Translations under genes and position numbers: made by a program
In this document: positions 22,370 through 25,274 of the stretch, in pieces
Numbering within the stretch: the first letter of the stretch is position 1
Layout of the letters: each line of letters opens with the position of its first letter
NCBI GenBank assembly: GCA_023262945.1
Contig: JALQXY010000040.1
Location: forward strand, 1-25,274
From: Rickettsiales bacterium
GTDB taxonomy: Bacteria > Pseudomonadota > Alphaproteobacteria > Rickettsiales > UBA1997
Direction: 5' to 3'
Length of the DNA: 25,274 nucleotides
Notes under the pieces: model-generated
What the model was told of the DNA's origin: nothing
The model's database searches: none
The model's input: the letters and a program-made list of their open reading frames with translations, nothing else

Positions 22370-24507
22370 TATTTATTTTTTAGTAAAAGTTGATTCCAAT
22401 CATTTTCGTTAATAATTTTTAAATTTAATTCTTGCGCTTTTTTTAATTTTGAACCAGCATTTTCGCCAACGACAACAAAATCAGTTTTCTTAGAAATTGA
22501 TCCAACAACCTTAAAACCAATTCTTTCAGCCAAAGATTTAGCTTCTGAGCGTGACATGCTGTTTAAAGTGCCAGTAAAAATAATAGTCTTATTAGAAAAT
22601 TCTGATTTTATTTCTTTGATATCTGTAATTTCTAATTCTTTCTCTAATGAAAATAACATTTCAAGACTCAAATCATTTTGAAAATATTCAATAATTGCCT
22701 CGATCATTTTTCTTCCTAAGCCATCAATAGCAACTAATTCTAGATAATTACTGTTATTTTCTATATCAATTCTTGCTAATTTAGAAATTTCTAAGAATGT
22801 ATTGCGAAAATTAGCGTAATTCATAAAATGTTGCGCTAACATTTTAGCTGATATTTGCCCAATATGACGAATACCAATTGCATAAATAAAGCGATCAAGT
22901 GATATTTTTCTTTTATTTTCAATGGCAAATAACAAGTTATCAATAGATTTTTCTCCCCACCCTTCTTTTTGATTTAGAGGCGTTAAATTAATTTTTGTTT
23001 TATTGAGATTAAAAATATCAGCAAAATTTGTAATCCTGCCTTCAACAAAGAGATTTTCTATTTGCTTTTTGCCAAGTCCAGAAATATCAAACGCATCTTT
23101 TGATACAAAATGCTTAAGACTTTCCATGAGTTGAGATTTGCAATTTAATCCACCACTACATCTCAAAACCACATCATCATCTTTTTTTTCTATCAAAGAT
23201 GAGCAAACTGGACAATTAACGGGAAAAGAAAATTCTTTAGAAGTTGGCGACCTCTTACTTAAATCAACCTCTAAAACTTGCGGAATAACATCTCCAGCGC
23301 GCTGTACTGTAACTGTATCACCTACCCTTATATTTTTTCTATTAATTTCATCTTGATTATGTAAAGTAGCTCTAGTAACAACAACGCCGCCAATATTTAT
23401 TGGCTTTAATATAGCTACAGGAGTTAAAGCTCCTGTTCTGCCAATTTGAATAATAATATCTTCAATTATTGTTTTTGCCTTTATTGATGGAAATTTATGA
23501 GCTACTGCCCATCTAGGACTGCGAGCAATAAATCCAAGCCTTTCTTGCAACAAGAAATCATCTATTTTGTAAACAATTCCATCAATATCATAATCAAGCT
23601 CATATCTACTGTCACATAATTGATTATAATTTTGCATAATATCAGTTAAATTATAACACAATTTATGATTAGGCTCAATATTAAAGCCAAAATCTTTTAA
23701 TATATTGTAAAGATCAAATTGTCTATCGCACAAAAAATCACTCGAAACTTCACCAATAGAATAGGCGAAATATTTTAAATTACGACTTGCTGTTATTTTT
23801 GCATCAAGTTGACGCAGCGAACCTGCGGCAGCGTTACGAGGATTGGCAAAAATTTTATCGCCAGACTTTTTGTTATTTTCATTTAATATGGCAAAATCAT
23901 TTTTTCCCATATATATTTCACCTCTTACTTCAAATATTTTTGGTGGCTTGTTGGTTTTTAAAATATGCGGAAAATTACTTATAGTTTTTACATTTTGTGA
24001 TACATCTTCACCCTTAAGGCCGTCTCCTCTAGTTGCTACATAAATTAATTTACCATTTTCATATCTTGCACTAAAAGAAAGACCATCAATTTTAGGTTCA
24101 CAAAATATAGCAAATTGTAAATCATGACTATTTTTATGACTTATATTATTGGCAAATAAATCTAATTGTTTTGATTCTTTTTTATCAAAAATCCCTAAAA
24201 AGCGCTCAACTTTTTTAATAAAATCAATTATATCCTCTTCACTAAAAGCGTTAGCCAAGGAAAGCATTGGTTTTGAATGGGTAATTTTATTAAAAATATC
24301 AAGAGTTTTACCTCCTATTAAATCAAATTTTGCTTTAATTTGACCATTAAATAAATCAGGGTATGTTATATAATAATTATTTAACTCTTGCCTTAATTTG
24401 TCATATTTGGCATCGCTTATTAAAGGAGAATCGTTAGTATGATAAGCTTCATCATGCTTTAATATCTGCTCTAATAAACTTTTTATTTCTTCGGTAATTT
24501 TTAACAC
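22369..24507 (-). CDS. ligA: NAD-dependent DNA ligase
   Basis: LigA seals nicks in replication and repair using NAD+. The 712-residue protein has an N-terminal NAD-binding Ia domain (HDEAYHTNDSPLISDAKYD). The adenylation motif is CEPKIDGLSF (Lys139). The OB fold contains GRTGALTPVA, the zinc finger uses Cys432, Cys435, Cys450 and Cys456, and helix-hairpin-helix repeats and a C-terminal BRCT domain (about 636-712) follow. The start is a GTG at 24507; no upstream start codon fits the frame. The upstream side carries a family 2 repeat whose end could supply a -35 box (TTGGCG, read on the minus strand). Confidence 0.97.
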   Translation of the reverse strand: MLKITEEIKSLLEQILKHDEAYHTNDSPLISDAKYDKLRQELNNYYITYPDLFNGQIKAKFDLIGGKTLDIFNKITHSKPMLSLANAFSEEDIIDFIKKVERFLGIFDKKESKQLDLFANNISHKNSHDLQFAIFCEPKIDGLSFSARYENGKLIYVATRGDGLKGEDVSQNVKTISNFPHILKTNKPPKIFEVRGEIYMGKNDFAILNENNKKSGDKIFANPRNAAAGSLRQLDAKITASRNLKYFAYSIGEVSSDFLCDRQFDLYNILKDFGFNIEPNHKLCYNLTDIMQNYNQLCDSRYELDYDIDGIVYKIDDFLLQERLGFIARSPRWAVAHKFPSIKAKTIIEDIIIQIGRTGALTPVAILKPINIGGVVVTRATLHNQDEINRKNIRVGDTVTVQRAGDVIPQVLEVDLSKRSPTSKEFSFPVNCPVCSSLIEKKDDDVVLRCSGGLNCKSQLMESLKHFVSKDAFDISGLGKKQIENLFVEGRITNFADIFNLNKTKINLTPLNQKEGWGEKSIDNLLFAIENKRKISLDRFIYAIGIRHIGQISAKMLAQHFMNYANFRNTFLEISKLARIDIENNSNYLELVAIDGLGRKMIEAIIEYFQNDLSLEMLFSLEKELEITDIKEIKSEFSNKTIIFTGTLNSMSRSEAKSLAERIGFKVVGSISKKTDFVVVGENAGSKLKKAQELNLKIINENDWNQLLLKNK

Positions 24508-24544
24508 TTTGATAGTTGTTTTTTTAAAATTAATTAGTAGAGAA

Positions 24545-24641
24545 TTTAACCTGAATCCGCCAATAGAAAGTTGATTTAGGTCATTAAATCACACTATAGA
24601 TGATGTAATAAATTAATTTTCTATTAAGGATTTGGGTTTAA
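24545..24641 (+). repeat. Family 2 palindromic repeat (copy 2)
   Basis: The 97-bp element has ends TTTAACCTGAATCCGCCAAT on the left and, on the other strand, TTAAACCCAAATCC from the right. Interior blocks AGAAAGTTGATTTA and TGTAATAAATTAATTTTCT match copy 1 read in the opposite direction. It fills most of the ligA-ribH divergent region. Confidence 0.75.
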
Positions 24642-24677
24642 TCTCTTTTTAACTGTAATTAACAATTATTTTTTATA

Positions 24678-25103
24678 ATGAAAAAAATTTTAATAATCCA
24701 ATCAACTTTTTATCAAAATATTTCTAATATGCTTCTTGACGGCGCTTTAGAAAAATTAAAAAACTCAGAATATGAATATGATGTTATAAAAGTTCCAGGA
24801 GTATTTGAGATACCGACAGCAATTGCTATGGCGGAAAATAGTCGTAAATATTCTGGATATGTTACTTTGGGCTGTGTTATTAGAGGTGAAACAACTCATT
24901 ACGATTATGTATGTCAAGAATCAGCTCGAGGCATAAGTCAATTATCTATTAAATTCAAAACAGCTATTGGATATGGTATAATAACGGCAGAAAATGAAAA
25001 TCAAGCTATTAGACGCGCTGACCCTAAGCAAAAAAACAAAGGGTCAGAAGCAGCAAATGCATGCCTCGAGATGCTTAATATAAAAAATGAATTTAATTTA
25101 TAG
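24678..25103 (+). CDS. ribH: 6,7-dimethyl-8-ribityllumazine synthase
   Basis: RibH condenses the pyrimidine intermediate with dihydroxybutanone phosphate, the penultimate step of riboflavin synthesis. It forms pentamers or icosahedral shells. The 141-residue protein has the substrate-site blocks VPGVFEIP, LGCVIRGETTHYDYV (with the catalytic His) and NKGSEAANACLEML. Phe-Tyr near residue 11 provides the usual ring stacking position. It is slightly shorter at the N-terminus than the 150-155 typical. No other rib gene is adjacent. Confidence 0.96.
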   Translation: MKKILIIQSTFYQNISNMLLDGALEKLKNSEYEYDVIKVPGVFEIPTAIAMAENSRKYSGYVTLGCVIRGETTHYDYVCQESARGISQLSIKFKTAIGYGIITAENENQAIRRADPKQKNKGSEAANACLEMLNIKNEFNL

Positions 25104-25118
25104 TCTCTATTAGAATCA

Positions 25119-25149
25119 AAAAATATCTCCTTCATAAAAAAATATTTTT
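25119..25149 (+). terminator. Weak ribH terminator candidate
   Basis: AAAAATAT (25119-25126) and ATATTTTT (25142-25149) can pair around a 15-base loop, 16 bases past the ribH stop. The stem is A/T only. Confidence 0.3.
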
Positions 25150-25155
25150 AAATAC

Positions 25156-25184
25156 TTGATTAATGATCAATTTTATAGTATGAT
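25156..25184 (+). promoter_or_regulatory. Promoter of the gene at the right edge
   Basis: TTGATT (25156-25161) and TATGAT (25179-25184) are spaced by 17 bases. The -10 box is identical to those proposed at 3994 and 15163. The predicted transcription start is about 19 bases before the TTG start of the partial frame. Confidence 0.5.
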
Positions 25185-25209
25185 TGTAAACATCTTTATA
25201 ACTTTAATT

Positions 25210-25274
25210 TTGATTAAATTTTTAAAATTAATATCAGGAATTATAATTGGTTTTATGTTTAGTATCGGAAAATT
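25210..25274 (+). CDS. N-terminus of an unidentified protein, cut by the window edge
   Basis: From a TTG the frame reads IKFLKLISGIIIGFMFSIGK to the edge. This is a short basic start followed by a hydrophobic stretch, as in a signal peptide or first membrane segment. The promoter 26 bases upstream supports a real gene. An in-frame ATG lies at 25255. Too little is present to name the product. Confidence 0.35.
   Translation, partial: MIKFLKLISGIIIGFMFSIGK

Overview
The window is AT-rich chromosomal DNA of an alphaproteobacterium, most likely an intracellular or reduced-genome member of the Rickettsiales (Holosporales is the main alternative). The reasons are the low GC, the alphaproteobacterial forms of Fur and homoserine kinase, an EnvZ-type kinase that resembles rickettsial ones, the truB-rpsO-pnp block, a secreted ankyrin-repeat protein, and many short palindromic repeats between the genes. 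Genes for IMP dehydrogenase, cofactor-independent phosphoglycerate mutase and lumazine synthase argue against Rickettsia in the strict sense. This placement is inference; no rRNA is present.

Layout. 1-177: unassigned edge sequence. 178-951 (-): pstB. 972-3589 (+): EnvZ-like kinase overlapping ugd. 4044-6748 (+): rpsA-sppA. 6969-9960 (-): fur, a HEMAH zincin of unknown role, thrB and pgeF, tightly packed and read from fur. 10560-15017 (+): guaB-gpmI-lepB-rnc, each overlapping or almost touching the next. 15018-15881: a gene-poor 864-bp convergent junction rich in repeats. 15882-19301 (-): truB-rpsO-pnp. 19550-20688 (+): trxA and a shortened glutamine-synthetase-like gene. 20793-24507 (-): ligA-yidD-ankyrin gene. 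24678-25103 (+): ribH. From 25156: a good promoter leading into a gene cut by the window edge.

Most genes are housekeeping: translation (rpsA, rpsO, truB), RNA decay and processing (pnp, rnc), DNA replication and repair (ligA), protein export (lepB, sppA, yidD), metabolism (guaB, gpmI, ugd, thrB, ribH), phosphate and iron/redox (pstB, fur, trxA). No CRISPR array, tRNA, rRNA or transposase gene was found.

The unusual content lies between the genes. A family of about 146-168 bp elements without coding capacity (family 1) has ends that read ATACCAATTYCCAYCT inward and an inner hairpin. I found eight full, half or internal copies. It is present at all three convergent junctions, and one copy supplies the last codons and stop of the glutamine-synthetase-like gene. 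A second, unrelated palindrome of 88-97 bp (family 2) sits in two divergent intergenic regions, where its tips may supply -35 boxes for fur and ligA. None of the 22 main genes has a convincing Shine-Dalgarno sequence.
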